Source: Pontibacter pudoricolor
GTDB lineage: Bacteria > Bacteroidota > Bacteroidia > Cytophagales > Hymenobacteraceae
DNA: 64,000 nt
NCBI RefSeq assembly: GCF_010092985.1
Contig: NZ_CP048106.1
Coordinates: 558,001 to 622,000, forward strand
Reading direction: 5' to 3'
The translations under genes were made by a program, and so were the position numbers. The notes under the pieces are model-generated. The model ran no database searches, was not told the origin of the DNA, and was given only the letters and a program-made list of their open reading frames with translations. Each line of letters starts with the position of its first letter. Positions within the stretch are counted from its first letter, which is position 1. Of this stretch, positions 8,268 to 16,676 are shown one piece after another.

Positions 8268-8713
8268 CCCGCCCCTGCTTCTTCCCAGCGCCTGTGGGCC
8301 ACTTTTTTTTTCCGGCCCCAGCGGCTGCCTTATGCGCTTTTACAATCGTGGCATCGATCATTCAGGTCTGAGGCGCTATTAAGCCTTTCTCATCCAGCTT
8401 AAGCCGTAACTGCTCAAATATCCGCTCTAAAACCCCTTGCTTTTGCCAGTGCCGGAACCGGTCATACACCGTCTGCCAGGGGCCATAACGGTCAGGAAGG
8501 TCTCGCCAGCTGGCCCCGCTATTGAGCATCCAGAACATGCCGTTGAGCAAGGTGCGATCATCCCGACGCGGGCGGCCAAAGCCTTTCGCTTCATGGGGAA
8601 GCAACAAGGCTACAAGATCCCATTGTTGATCACTAAGTTCATAACGCCGCTTCATCTTCTTCCTTTTAAACTCTGATGAAGTTTTACGGGTTTAGTTACT
8701 TTTCAGACACACC
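7807..8713 (-). mobile_element. IS5-family (IS427-group) insertion sequence
   Basis: 907 bp. Terminal inverted repeats start GGTGTGTTTGAAAAGT on the left and GGTGTGTCTGAAAAGT on the right (one mismatch). The flanking CTAG at 7803-7806 and 8714-8717 is the target duplication typical of IS427-group elements. It contains two transposase frames on the minus strand. Boundaries are read directly from the repeats. Confidence 0.88.
8362..8655 (-). CDS. IS5-family transposase, orfA (N-terminal part)
   Basis: 97 residues: RRYELSDQQWDLVALLLP and GRPRRDDRTLLNGMFWML, the DUF4096-type N-terminal helix-turn-helix region of IS427-group transposases. It ends at a TGA (8364-8362) immediately followed, in the same frame, by ATG-ATC-GAT (M-I-D-A-T-I-V-K-A-H), which is the usual continuation holding the first catalytic Asp. 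This suggests an original Trp codon TGG turned into TGA, so the copy may be inactive unless translation reinitiates at the adjacent ATG. Confidence 0.85.
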   Translation of the reverse strand: MKRRYELSDQQWDLVALLLPHEAKGFGRPRRDDRTLLNGMFWMLNSGASWRDLPDRYGPWQTVYDRFRHWQKQGVLERIFEQLRLKLDEKGLIAPQT

Positions 8714-8867
8714 CTAGGCACGCTGCCTGGTAAAAAATTCTGTAAATCAATATAATCCACATTACCCCCGGTTCAAATAGATGAAACCTTTTACACCTCA
8801 ATTTCCTTACTCTCCGGGGCGATGGCTCTGGCTATAGTTTGTAAACCAAAATTCGAAAGATAACACT

Positions 8868-8875
8868 TATCTTTG
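8868..8875 (+). promoter_or_regulatory. Putative -7 element for the ABC-F gene
   Basis: TATCTTTG fits TAnnTTTG, 20 nt before the ATG at 8895, giving a very short leader. The -33 part is unclear. Confidence 0.45.
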
Positions 8876-8894
8876 CAGCCTTAACTATAAATTT

Positions 8895-10538
8895 ATGATC
8901 TCAGTTGACGCGGTTGCGGTAGAGTTTAATGGCTCTACGCTGTTTAGCAACGTTTCTTTTAATATCAACGAAAACGACCGGATTGCCCTGATGGGGAAGA
9001 ATGGGGCCGGTAAATCTACACTGTTAAAAATTATTGCAGGCGCTAGCAAGCCCACTCGTGGTAAAATATCTGCCCCTAAGGAAGCTGTAATTGCCTACCT
9101 GCCGCAGCACTTACTGACTGAAGATAACTGCACTGTTTTTGAAGAAGCATCGAAGGCGTTTGCCAAGGTGCTGGACATGAAAAAGCAGATGGATGAGCTG
9201 AACGCGCAACTGGAGATCCGCACTGATTACGACTCTGACGACTACTATAAGCTAATCGAGCAGGTATCGGAGCTAGGGGAGAAGTATTACTCTATTGAAG
9301 AGATAAATTTTGATGCCGAGGTTGAAAAAACATTGCTTGGCCTGGGTTTCCTGAGAACTGACTTTACAAGACCAACCAGCGAGTTTAGTGGTGGCTGGCG
9401 TATGCGCATTGAGCTGGCCAAGATACTGCTTCAGAAGCCCGATCTGATTCTGCTGGATGAGCCTACTAACCACATGGACATAGAATCGATTCAGTGGCTG
9501 GAGGATTTCTTGGTAAATAATGCCAAAGCGGTGATTGTGATCTCGCACGACAAAACTTTTGTGGATAACATTACTAACCGAACGATTGAGGTTACGATGG
9601 GCCGCATTTACGACTATAAGGTAAACTATAGCCAGTATCTGCAACTGCGCAAGGAGCGCCGTGAGCAGCAGCAGAAACAATACGATGACCAGCAGAAAGA
9701 GATCGCCGATATTCAGGGGTTTATAGATCGCTTTAAAGGCACTTATTCTAAAACGCTTCAGGTACAGTCAAGGGTAAAGATGCTGGAAAAGATGGAGATA
9801 ATTGAAGTAGATGAAGTGGACACATCTGCGCTGAATCTTAAATTTCCGCCGGCACCGCGTTCGGGCAATTATCCTGTAATTGCAGAAGGCCTGACCAAGA
9901 AATATGGCGATCATACGGTGTTCAGTGATGCGTCGCTAACTATAGAGCGAGGCGAGAAGATTGCATTTGTGGGTAAGAACGGAGAGGGTAAGTCTACGCT
10001 GGTGAAAGCCATTATGGGAGAGATTGATTTTGAAGGCAAGCTGCAACTGGGCCATAACTGTATGATCGGGTATTTTGCCCAGAACCAGGCCTCATTGTTA
10101 GACGAAGACCTGACCGTTTTCCAGACGATAGATGAGATTGCGATCGGCGATGTGCGTACACGTGTTAAGGATCTGCTGGGTGCATTTATGTTCAGTGGCG
10201 ATACCATTGAAAAGAAGGTTAAAGTACTTTCGGGTGGTGAGAAAACACGACTGGCTATGATCAGGCTGTTGTTGCAACCGGTTAACCTGCTCATCCTGGA
10301 TGAGCCTACAAACCATCTTGATATCAAAACAAAGGATATTTTGAAAGATGCGTTGAAGGCGTTTGATGGGACCCTGATTCTTGTATCACATGACCGTGAT
10401 TTCCTGGATGGACTGGCTAACAAAGTATTTGAGTTTGGTAACAAGCGCATACGGGAGCACTTCGAAGATATTAATGGTTTCCTGAGAAATAAGAAAATGG
10501 AGAACCTGCGCGAGATAGAGCGTACTGTAGCGAAGTAA
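8895..10538 (+). CDS. ABC-F family ATPase
   Basis: 547 residues with two ABC domains and no membrane segment, the ABC-F layout. Seen: Walker A GKNGAGKST (~33-41) and GKNGEGKST (~359-367), ABC signatures FSGGWRMRIELA (~165) and LSGGEKTRLAM (~443), Walker B ILLDEPTNH and LILDEPTNH, and a charged linker (~residues 240-300) between the domains. Known: ABC-F proteins act on the ribosome, regulating elongation or relieving stalls, and some give antibiotic resistance. The subgroup (YdiF/Uup-like) cannot be fixed by eye. Single gene with its own promoter and a strong convergent terminator. Confidence 0.92.
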   Translation: MISVDAVAVEFNGSTLFSNVSFNINENDRIALMGKNGAGKSTLLKIIAGASKPTRGKISAPKEAVIAYLPQHLLTEDNCTVFEEASKAFAKVLDMKKQMDELNAQLEIRTDYDSDDYYKLIEQVSELGEKYYSIEEINFDAEVEKTLLGLGFLRTDFTRPTSEFSGGWRMRIELAKILLQKPDLILLDEPTNHMDIESIQWLEDFLVNNAKAVIVISHDKTFVDNITNRTIEVTMGRIYDYKVNYSQYLQLRKERREQQQKQYDDQQKEIADIQGFIDRFKGTYSKTLQVQSRVKMLEKMEIIEVDEVDTSALNLKFPPAPRSGNYPVIAEGLTKKYGDHTVFSDASLTIERGEKIAFVGKNGEGKSTLVKAIMGEIDFEGKLQLGHNCMIGYFAQNQASLLDEDLTVFQTIDEIAIGDVRTRVKDLLGAFMFSGDTIEKKVKVLSGGEKTRLAMIRLLLQPVNLLILDEPTNHLDIKTKDILKDALKAFDGTLILVSHDRDFLDGLANKVFEFGNKRIREHFEDINGFLRNKKMENLREIERTVAK

Positions 10539-10582
10539 ACTATAGTTGCTATAGTTAGGTAAATCAATTCCATTATCCCAAA

Positions 10583-10622
10583 AACTAAAAGAGCTGCCTT
10601 TAAGAAGGCAGCTCTTTTAGTT
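10583..10622. terminator. Bidirectional terminator between ABC-F gene and lipoprotein gene
   Basis: 18-bp perfect stem, 10583-10600 with 10605-10622, 4-nt loop. A/T tracts on both sides serve the two converging genes. Confidence 0.88.
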
Positions 10623-10658
10623 AATAAAATTCAATTATTGCATTCAGTTTAAACCGAA

Positions 10659-10901
10659 TTAGTTTTTATCCTTATCACGATCCCGGTCGTGGTCTTTCTC
10701 TGCATCCACTGTTTTAGTTTTGGTTGTTGTATCGTAATCTACAACAGTTTCAGTAACTTCATATTCTGTTGCAACAGAGTCACGGTCCACCACCCTGCTG
10801 TTATCATCTTCTGAATGGGTAGCATTTTCATTTGTTCTATCGCAAGCAATCATACCGAGCGAACCCAGTACAAACACACCTGCTACTAATATCTTTTTCA
10901 T
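10659..10901 (-). CDS. Small acidic lipoprotein, unknown function
   Basis: 80 residues from ATG 10901. Signal peptide MKKILVAGVFVLGSLGMIAC with the lipobox Cys at residue 20, followed by a low-complexity tail rich in Asp, Thr and Glu, ending in a D-R/K-D repeat. The frame stays open upstream, but that part reads as nonsense, so the lipobox start is chosen. No recognisable family. Likely a periplasm- or surface-exposed lipoprotein; its job is unknown. Confidence 0.75.
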   Translation of the reverse strand: MKKILVAGVFVLGSLGMIACDRTNENATHSEDDNSRVVDRDSVATEYEVTETVVDYDTTTKTKTVDAEKDHDRDRDKDKN

Positions 10902-11338
10902 CGTTTTATAGTTTGGTTCTACATGTACAGTACAATATCTGAACTTCAACAGCCAGTTATCATACACTGTTTTAGTACGAATTAAATGCAATAAAGGGTT
11001 TAATAACAGAAGATTTATATTGTACAGCCTGATTAATATAATCCAATTCAACTTAAGCCGCAGTTTGACCAACTATAAACATAGACATACCCAATACAGG
11101 AAGGCTGGCTATGCGCTTTTTTTATATTTATAGGTTTTGAAAGAAACTGAGCCGTAGCCTGCCATTCTCACCACCCGCCTATTATACTTTCTGATGAAAA
11201 CAAACGGTATAGCCAAAACCGGGGCCTGACAAAAACCTAAACAGCATCTATACATGCCAGCGCAAATTTATAGGCTTGATAACCAGTTTTTATGCTTTGC
11301 CTGGGTAATTAAGCTTGCAGATAAAGGTTAAAAGTTTA

Positions 11339-11346
11339 TATTTTTG
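11339..11346 (+). promoter_or_regulatory. Putative -7 element for the 11356 gene
   Basis: TATTTTTG matches TAnnTTTG only 10 nt before the ATG, so the transcript would be almost leaderless. A TTG lies 22 nt upstream, slightly beyond usual spacing. Confidence 0.4.
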
Positions 11347-11355
11347 TAGTAACAA

Positions 11356-11748
11356 ATGCTGAAACTAAAGAAAAGAATAGATAGCTACCTGAAATACCCG
11401 CTGATGTGGGTAATGCTGCTATGGGCATTTACGTTGCCTGGGCATGAGGTTAGAGTCTATAATTTTCTGCTGCACACAGTGGCCGGTAATCCTGAAGCTG
11501 CCTTTGAATATGCCAGCGAAGAAGTTAGCCGTTCAGAAAACCAGCAGACAAGCCACGCATATATGGAGGCAGCACCAGCGGCTGCTTTTGCAGGTAAGAT
11601 CAAGTTTCAATTGCTTGATTTAATGTCGGGTGAGCTTTTCTTTTCTCCGGTTAAAGCTTTTACTCTTTTTCCATTTTCACGCAGCAGTTCCAGGGCCGCT
11701 GCGCTCAAAGATCAGCTGCTGATCGCTCTACTTCCCAACGCACCGTAG
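11356..11748 (+). CDS. Hypothetical protein with N-terminal membrane segment
   Basis: 130 residues, no family recognised. A hydrophobic stretch (residues ~14-30, PLMWVMLLWAFTLPG) may anchor it or act as a signal. The rest is Ala/Ser-rich with a second mildly hydrophobic part (~85-105) and ends LLIALLPNAP. Codon use is normal for the window and a good -7 box precedes it, which supports a real gene. It stands alone upstream of the antiporter gene. Confidence 0.55.
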   Translation: MLKLKKRIDSYLKYPLMWVMLLWAFTLPGHEVRVYNFLLHTVAGNPEAAFEYASEEVSRSENQQTSHAYMEAAPAAAFAGKIKFQLLDLMSGELFFSPVKAFTLFPFSRSSSRAAALKDQLLIALLPNAP

Positions 11749-11921
11749 TAAACCCCGGTTTAGAAATGAGAACTATAGTTAGCAGGTGTGCTGTAACTAT
11801 AGTTTGTTGGTTTTTGGTATCAAACCATATACCCTGGTGCATTGGTGCCTAACTTCTCAGAGCAAATATCCATTTAAGTACAGAAAATTATCTGCAGCCA
11901 TAAGGTTGCCTGTTTAATTAT

Positions 11922-14165
11922 ATGACACACCTTCCAAACCTTATTTTAGACCTGGGGCTAATACTCGGCGCTGCAGGTATCACTACTCTTATTTTTAAGA
12001 AATTAAAGCAGCCCCTGGTGTTGGGCTATATTATTGCCGGTTTACTTGTGGGGCCGCACGTTGCCATTTTCCCAACGATACACGAAATAGAAAACATACA
12101 GATCTGGGCAGAGATAGGTGTGATCTTCCTATTGTTCAGCCTCGGTCTCGAGTTCAGTTTTAAGAAGCTGGTTAAAGTTGGCGGCGCTTCATCCATCATG
12201 GCGCTGGTCGAGGTGGTAGTTATGTTATTGCTTGGTTACTTATCTGGTAAGTTGCTAGGCTGGTCGACTATGGACAGTATCTTCCTGGGCGGGATTTTGT
12301 CTATTTCATCTACCACCATTATCATCAGAGCTTTTGAAGAACTCGGTGTAAAGTCGCAACGTTTTGCAGGGCTGGTTTTTGGGGTGCTTATAGTAGAGGA
12401 CCTTGTGGCGATTCTGTTGATGGTACTGCTTTCGACACTGGCTGTGAGCCAGCAATTTGCCGGGTCCGAGATGTTGAGTGCTGTACTGAAACTGGGCTTT
12501 TTCCTGGTAGTATGGTTCCTGGCCGGTATTTTCCTGATACCGACTTTCCTGCGAAAAGCCAGTAAACTAATGAACGACGAAACACTGCTGATCGTGTCAC
12601 TGGCGCTTTGCCTGCTGATGGTAATCCTGGCAGCACAGGTTGGTTTCTCGCCTGCTCTAGGTGCGTTCATTATGGGGTCTATCCTCGCCGAAACTACAAA
12701 AGCTGAAAAAATTGAACACCTTGTAATGTCTGTAAAAGACCTTTTTGGTGCTATCTTCTTTGTGTCGGTGGGTATCCTCATCAACCCGGAGACGATCATA
12801 ACTTACGCAGGCCCGATCGCGATCATAACTATAGTTACGCTGGTCGGTAAAGCGGTGAGTATTACGGCAGGGGGCTTAATGGCTGGCCAGGGACTTAAAA
12901 CGTCGGTGCAGTCTGGTATGAGTGTTTCGCAGATCGGGGAGTTTTCGTTCATCATTGCAACGCTTGGCCTAACCCTAAAAGTGACCAGCGATTTCCTCTA
13001 CCCGGTAGCGGTTGCGGTTTCGGCCATCACTACGTTTACAACACCATACATGATCCAGCTTTCTACGCCGCTGTATAAATTCCTGGAAGGGATACTACCT
13101 GAAAAGTGGAAGCGATCACTGGACGAATATAGTTCGGGTGCGCAGGCAATCAACACTACCTCCGACTGGAAAGTTGTACTGCGTTCGTATGTTGTAAACC
13201 TGGTGCTTTATTCGGTTATTATTATAGCCATAGTATTGCTGGCAGCGCGTTACCTTAACCCGTTCATCACCGAAAACGTGATAAATGGCCAGTACGGCGA
13301 TATCGTTACTACCACCATCACGCTCATCTTTATGGCGCCTTTCCTGTGGGCGTTTGCTGTCTATCATCCACAGAAAGAGGCCTTGGGAAGGCTTTGGGCT
13401 AACCGCAATTACCGCAGCTTACTTATCTTTATTGAGTTCATCCGGATAGGGCTTTCGATCCTGTTCATCGGTTTCTTGCTCAACCAGTTCTTCCCGGTGC
13501 AGGTGTCCATTGTTGTTGGCCTGGTGATAATTGGTGTACTGGCTGTTATCTCTAAAAGGATACAAAAGTTTTACATCCGTATTGAGCAGCGTTTTATGAT
13601 GAACCTGAATGCGCGCGAAATAAAAGCGGCAAGCAAAATGCACCATACGCTTACGCCCTGGGATGTTCACTTAACGAGTTTTGATGTGACGCATGAGTCG
13701 GTTGTGGTGGGCCGTAGTTTGCTTGAGCTGCAGGTACGCGAAAAATATGGCGTGAACATAGCGGTAATTGAGCGCGGCGACCGGACCATTATGGCACCTA
13801 CCCGCCAGGAACTGATCTTTCCGGGCGACAGGATCTATGTTTTTGGGTCGGATGAGCAGATAGAGAAGTTCAGGCAGTTTGTGCAATCGGAAGCGGATCT
13901 GCAGGTAGAGCGCGACCGGGCCGAAGATGTGAAACTACAGCAACTTGTCATTTCTGAAACATCGCCCTTGCTGGGGATAACTATACGGGAATCGGGAGTG
14001 AGGGAGCGCACCAAAGGGCTTATAGTTGGTATCGAACGCAAAGGACAGCGCATCCTTAACCCGGAATCAGATTTCAGGTTCCAGGTAAACGATATCATCT
14101 GGATAGTAGGCAGCCCGTGGCGTATCAGAGCACTGGAAGCTGTTAATAGTTCTATGGCGAGTTAA
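11922..14165 (+). CDS. CPA2-type K+/H+ antiporter with C-terminal TrkA_C domains
   Basis: 747 residues. The N-terminal Na/H exchanger domain has about 12 membrane helices (residues ~5-385) with the CPA2 motif GLIIAGLLVGP-like segment near the start (YIIAGLLVGPHVAIFP) and FSLGLEFS. A second hydrophobic block (~420-545) is followed by two RCK_C/TrkA_C modules (~585-655 and ~665-742) rather than a full NAD-binding TrkA_N domain. Known: KefB/CPA2 transporters exchange K+ or Na+ for H+, gated by cytosolic ligands. Single gene followed by a hairpin. Confidence 0.88.
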   Translation: MTHLPNLILDLGLILGAAGITTLIFKKLKQPLVLGYIIAGLLVGPHVAIFPTIHEIENIQIWAEIGVIFLLFSLGLEFSFKKLVKVGGASSIMALVEVVVMLLLGYLSGKLLGWSTMDSIFLGGILSISSTTIIIRAFEELGVKSQRFAGLVFGVLIVEDLVAILLMVLLSTLAVSQQFAGSEMLSAVLKLGFFLVVWFLAGIFLIPTFLRKASKLMNDETLLIVSLALCLLMVILAAQVGFSPALGAFIMGSILAETTKAEKIEHLVMSVKDLFGAIFFVSVGILINPETIITYAGPIAIITIVTLVGKAVSITAGGLMAGQGLKTSVQSGMSVSQIGEFSFIIATLGLTLKVTSDFLYPVAVAVSAITTFTTPYMIQLSTPLYKFLEGILPEKWKRSLDEYSSGAQAINTTSDWKVVLRSYVVNLVLYSVIIIAIVLLAARYLNPFITENVINGQYGDIVTTTITLIFMAPFLWAFAVYHPQKEALGRLWANRNYRSLLIFIEFIRIGLSILFIGFLLNQFFPVQVSIVVGLVIIGVLAVISKRIQKFYIRIEQRFMMNLNAREIKAASKMHHTLTPWDVHLTSFDVTHESVVVGRSLLELQVREKYGVNIAVIERGDRTIMAPTRQELIFPGDRIYVFGSDEQIEKFRQFVQSEADLQVERDRAEDVKLQQLVISETSPLLGITIRESGVRERTKGLIVGIERKGQRILNPESDFRFQVNDIIWIVGSPWRIRALEAVNSSMAS

Positions 14166-14187
14166 GCTGTTATTCCAGAATTATTTT

Positions 14188-14239
14188 AAGATCCGCCCCG
14201 GCACTACTTTCTGTGTTGCTGGGGTGGATCTTATTTTTG
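14188..14239. terminator. Terminator after antiporter gene
   Basis: Stem AAGATCCGCCCCGGCA (14188-14203) with TGCTGGGGTGGATCTT (14217-14232), one G-T pair, then a T-rich tail; also usable by the converging reductase gene. Confidence 0.75.
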
Positions 14240-14259
14240 TAAACAATAGTATTCTGCGA

Positions 14260-14841
14260 TCAGGATAGGTTTACTTCTGAAGCTACAGCCATCCGGCGTT
14301 TTGCCTCTACGCACCAGAGCATTTCATTCAGGAAATTCCTGGCTCGTTTCTCTGTTCTTTCTTTGTCGGCAGGGTTTCCGTCTTCATCATAGTTATCTGC
14401 GGCATTTGGCACCGGAAACATGGCCGGCACTACCCAGGCACGCATTTTCCAGAGTGTGAACTGCAGCGATGTCATCACCTGCGTGCCTCCAAAATTTCCA
14501 TCTGATACGGTTACCAATCCGATCGGTTTGCGGTGCCACTCTTCGTACAGCAGGTCTACTACATTCTTCAGGCTGGCAGGGTAGCCACCGTTGTACTCGG
14601 GTGTTGCAATGATCACGCCGTCCGCTTTCTTTATCTTTTCAGCAAATGCTAAAGTTTCTTCCGAAGGGTCATCCTGGAATTTTAACCGTTCCACGAAAAT
14701 GGGAAAGTTATATTCCTTAAGGTCAAGTATTTCGGTGGTGGCTAAATTGTTTTCCTGCATATATTTCCGGAAGAAAAGGGCGACGCGATGCGTATTGCGG
14801 CCAAGGCGTACACTGGATGAAATAATGACGATGTGCGGCAT
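14260..14841 (-). CDS. NADPH-dependent FMN reductase family flavoprotein
   Basis: 193 residues, normal length. Flavodoxin-like fold: FMN-phosphate loop SSSVRLGRNTHRVA (~8-21), TPEYNGGYPASLKNVVD (~82-98) and SDGNFGG (~115) are the family signatures. Known: reduces FMN, quinones or azo compounds with NAD(P)H. An AACTATAGTT palindrome lies directly upstream (14843-14852). Substrate cannot be predicted. Confidence 0.88.
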   Translation of the reverse strand: MPHIVIISSSVRLGRNTHRVALFFRKYMQENNLATTEILDLKEYNFPIFVERLKFQDDPSEETLAFAEKIKKADGVIIATPEYNGGYPASLKNVVDLLYEEWHRKPIGLVTVSDGNFGGTQVMTSLQFTLWKMRAWVVPAMFPVPNAADNYDEDGNPADKERTEKRARNFLNEMLWCVEAKRRMAVASEVNLS

Positions 14842-15034
14842 AAACTATAGTTAGGTGATTGCGGTTTTATCCTTCAACTGGTAAAACCAGCCATGGGTTA
14901 TAAGCTGTTAAAGCGTAACCAATAAATCAGCAGCAGGAAACTATACAACCACTTTTACAGAAATTCACCTTAAATTCGGGCCTGCGTTGCTGCTGGTCGT
15001 ATAGTTGCGGAAGAAGCAGAAGCGTGTAAACTTT

Positions 15035-15832
15035 ATGATTGAAGAACAACAGATAAGAACCGTGCAGGTAACCCGTTACGTTACGCCGTTACGCGAAGGA
15101 GGCTCGCTGCCTGCCATTGTGGAGGCCGAAGACGAGTTTATGTACGTGCTGAAATTCAGGGGAGCGGGGCAGGGGATAAAGGCACTCATAGGCGAGCTTA
15201 TTTCCGGTGAGATTGCCCGCTTGCTTGGTTTCCGGGTACCTGAAATTGTGTTTATAGAACTGGATGAAGCCTTTGGCCGAACAGAGCCCGACGAAGAGAT
15301 ACAAGACCTGCTGCGTGCCAGCGAAGGCCTGAACCTGGGGCTGCATTACCTTTCGGGTGCTATTACCTTTGACGCGCTCGTTACAACGGTAGATGCTACG
15401 CTGGCCTCGCAGGTAGTGTGGCTCGATAGCCTGATAACCAACGTAGACCGCACGCCGCGTAATACCAATATGCTGATGTGGCACAAGCAACTATGGCTCA
15501 TCGATCATGGGGCATCGTTGTACTTTCATCATGCCTGGCAGAACTGGGAGGAGCAGGCCAAACGTCCGTTTGCGCAGGTAAAAGACCACGTACTGTTACC
15601 ACAGGCCACCGAACTGGACGCAGTAGATTCCCAATTTAAAGCTATACTTACGCCGGAACGCATTCAGGCTATAGTCGCGCTGATACCGGAAGAATGGCTG
15701 ACAACGATAGAATCGCCGTTTGAAACTGCTCAGGAGCATCGCCAGGCTTACGCACATTTCATCAATACACGAATAGCTCATTCAGAAACCTTTACCAAAG
15801 AAGCGCAACATGCAAGAAAAGCACTTATTTGA
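15035..15832 (+). CDS. HipA-like kinase family protein
   Basis: 265 residues from ATG 15035; an in-frame TTG at 15005 is less likely. Seen: FMYVLKFRGAGQGIKALIGELI (nucleotide-binding Lys in VLKF), the catalytic-loop-like segment WLDSLITNVDRTPRNTNML (D-R-x-P-R-N-x-N) and IDHGASLYF with the metal-binding Asp. This is the HipA_2 type, smaller than HipA toxins and without HipB. The stop overlaps the next gene by 23 nt. Known pairing with DUF3037 proteins; function uncharacterised. A toxin role is not supported. Confidence 0.8.
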   Translation: MIEEQQIRTVQVTRYVTPLREGGSLPAIVEAEDEFMYVLKFRGAGQGIKALIGELISGEIARLLGFRVPEIVFIELDEAFGRTEPDEEIQDLLRASEGLNLGLHYLSGAITFDALVTTVDATLASQVVWLDSLITNVDRTPRNTNMLMWHKQLWLIDHGASLYFHHAWQNWEEQAKRPFAQVKDHVLLPQATELDAVDSQFKAILTPERIQAIVALIPEEWLTTIESPFETAQEHRQAYAHFINTRIAHSETFTKEAQHARKALI

Positions 15833-16193
15833 GTATGCCGTGATCCGGGTGGTACCCCGGGTGGAGCGCGAGGAGTTTCTGAACGTGGGTGTAATCCTGT
15901 ATTGCCGCGACCAGGGCTTTTTACATACACTTTACACGATAAACGAACAGCGCTTATGCTCCTTCGCAGGAGATTTGGATCTGCAGGAACTACAGGAGCG
16001 CTTACAGGCTTTTGAGCGCATCTGCTGTGGCCGGAAAGAAGGTGGCAGGATCGGGCAACTGGGCCTTGCGGAGCGGTTCAGGTGGCTGACAGCTGTGCGC
16101 AGCACCATCGTGCAGACATCGCCCGTGCACCCGGGCCTTACCTCAGATGCCAACGCGACATTGACCAAACTCTTTAATCAACTGGTTCTGTGA
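15810..16193 (+). CDS. DUF3037 family protein
   Basis: 127 residues: FEYAVIRVVPRVEREEFLNV then GVILYC are the hallmark of DUF3037. Starts inside the 3' end of the HipA-like gene (23-nt overlap, different frame), so the two are co-translated and probably work together. No catalytic motif is visible. Function unknown. Confidence 0.82.
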   Translation: MQEKHLFEYAVIRVVPRVEREEFLNVGVILYCRDQGFLHTLYTINEQRLCSFAGDLDLQELQERLQAFERICCGRKEGGRIGQLGLAERFRWLTAVRSTIVQTSPVHPGLTSDANATLTKLFNQLVL

Positions 16194-16242
16194 GTCAATT
16201 ATAGTTTAAGTTTAATCTTATTCCAAAACAAAAGTCCATTTT

Positions 16243-16529
16243 GCCCTCGCTCACTTCCCGCGAGTGTGAGCTATCTGTGGCCTCTGGCCGCTTTATAGTA
16301 TAAATTGACGTTATTGAATATCTCTTTCGGACTTCTTTGGTCGAAAGTAAACAGTTGCGGACTTTCAAATTCCTGTTTGTAATTTACCCGGACCCGGAAG
16401 TCCGAAGTAGATAGGTTTCGGACCAGAAGGCCTTAAACAGATGTGACTTAAAATCAGATAATTAGAAACTATAGTTTAACGTGGCCAAAGGCCGCAGGTA
16501 GCTCCCACTCGCGGGACGCAAGCGAGGGC
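16243..16529. repeat. Inverted-repeat element, copy 1
   Basis: Arms of about 49 bp (16243-16291 and 16481-16529), roughly 80% complementary, both carrying CCCGCGAGTG and GCCCTCGCT. They flank ~190 bp that contain several GGACCxGGAAGTCC-like hairpins. No ORF inside. The same arms recur at 22431-22552. Size and structure resemble a MITE, but I see no transposase of matching ends. Confidence 0.75.
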
Positions 16530-16553
16530 GGCGTAACTATAGTTTAACTTAAA

Positions 16554-16592
16554 ACAAAAGACCGCCCAACTATAAATGGGGCGGTCTTTTGT
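16554..16592. terminator. Bidirectional terminator
   Basis: ACAAAAGACCGCCC (16554-16567) pairs with GGGCGGTCTTTTGT (16579-16592). It lies between the DUF3037 gene and the converging receptor gene. Confidence 0.82.
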
Positions 16593-16676
16593 TGAGCAGC
16601 CTGTCTGGTATCAGGCTTTTGTTGGTATACGTTACAGGTAATCCAACTATAGTTCTAAAGCAATTTCTTAATTCTG

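Noticed and set aside
9911..10573. 220-codon frame opposite the ABC-F gene
   Set aside because: Ser-rich antisense shadow; sense signatures are complete.
15035..15832. HipA toxin of a hipBA toxin-antitoxin pair
   Set aside because: No HipB-like antitoxin upstream, the protein is shorter than HipA toxins, and the partner is DUF3037.
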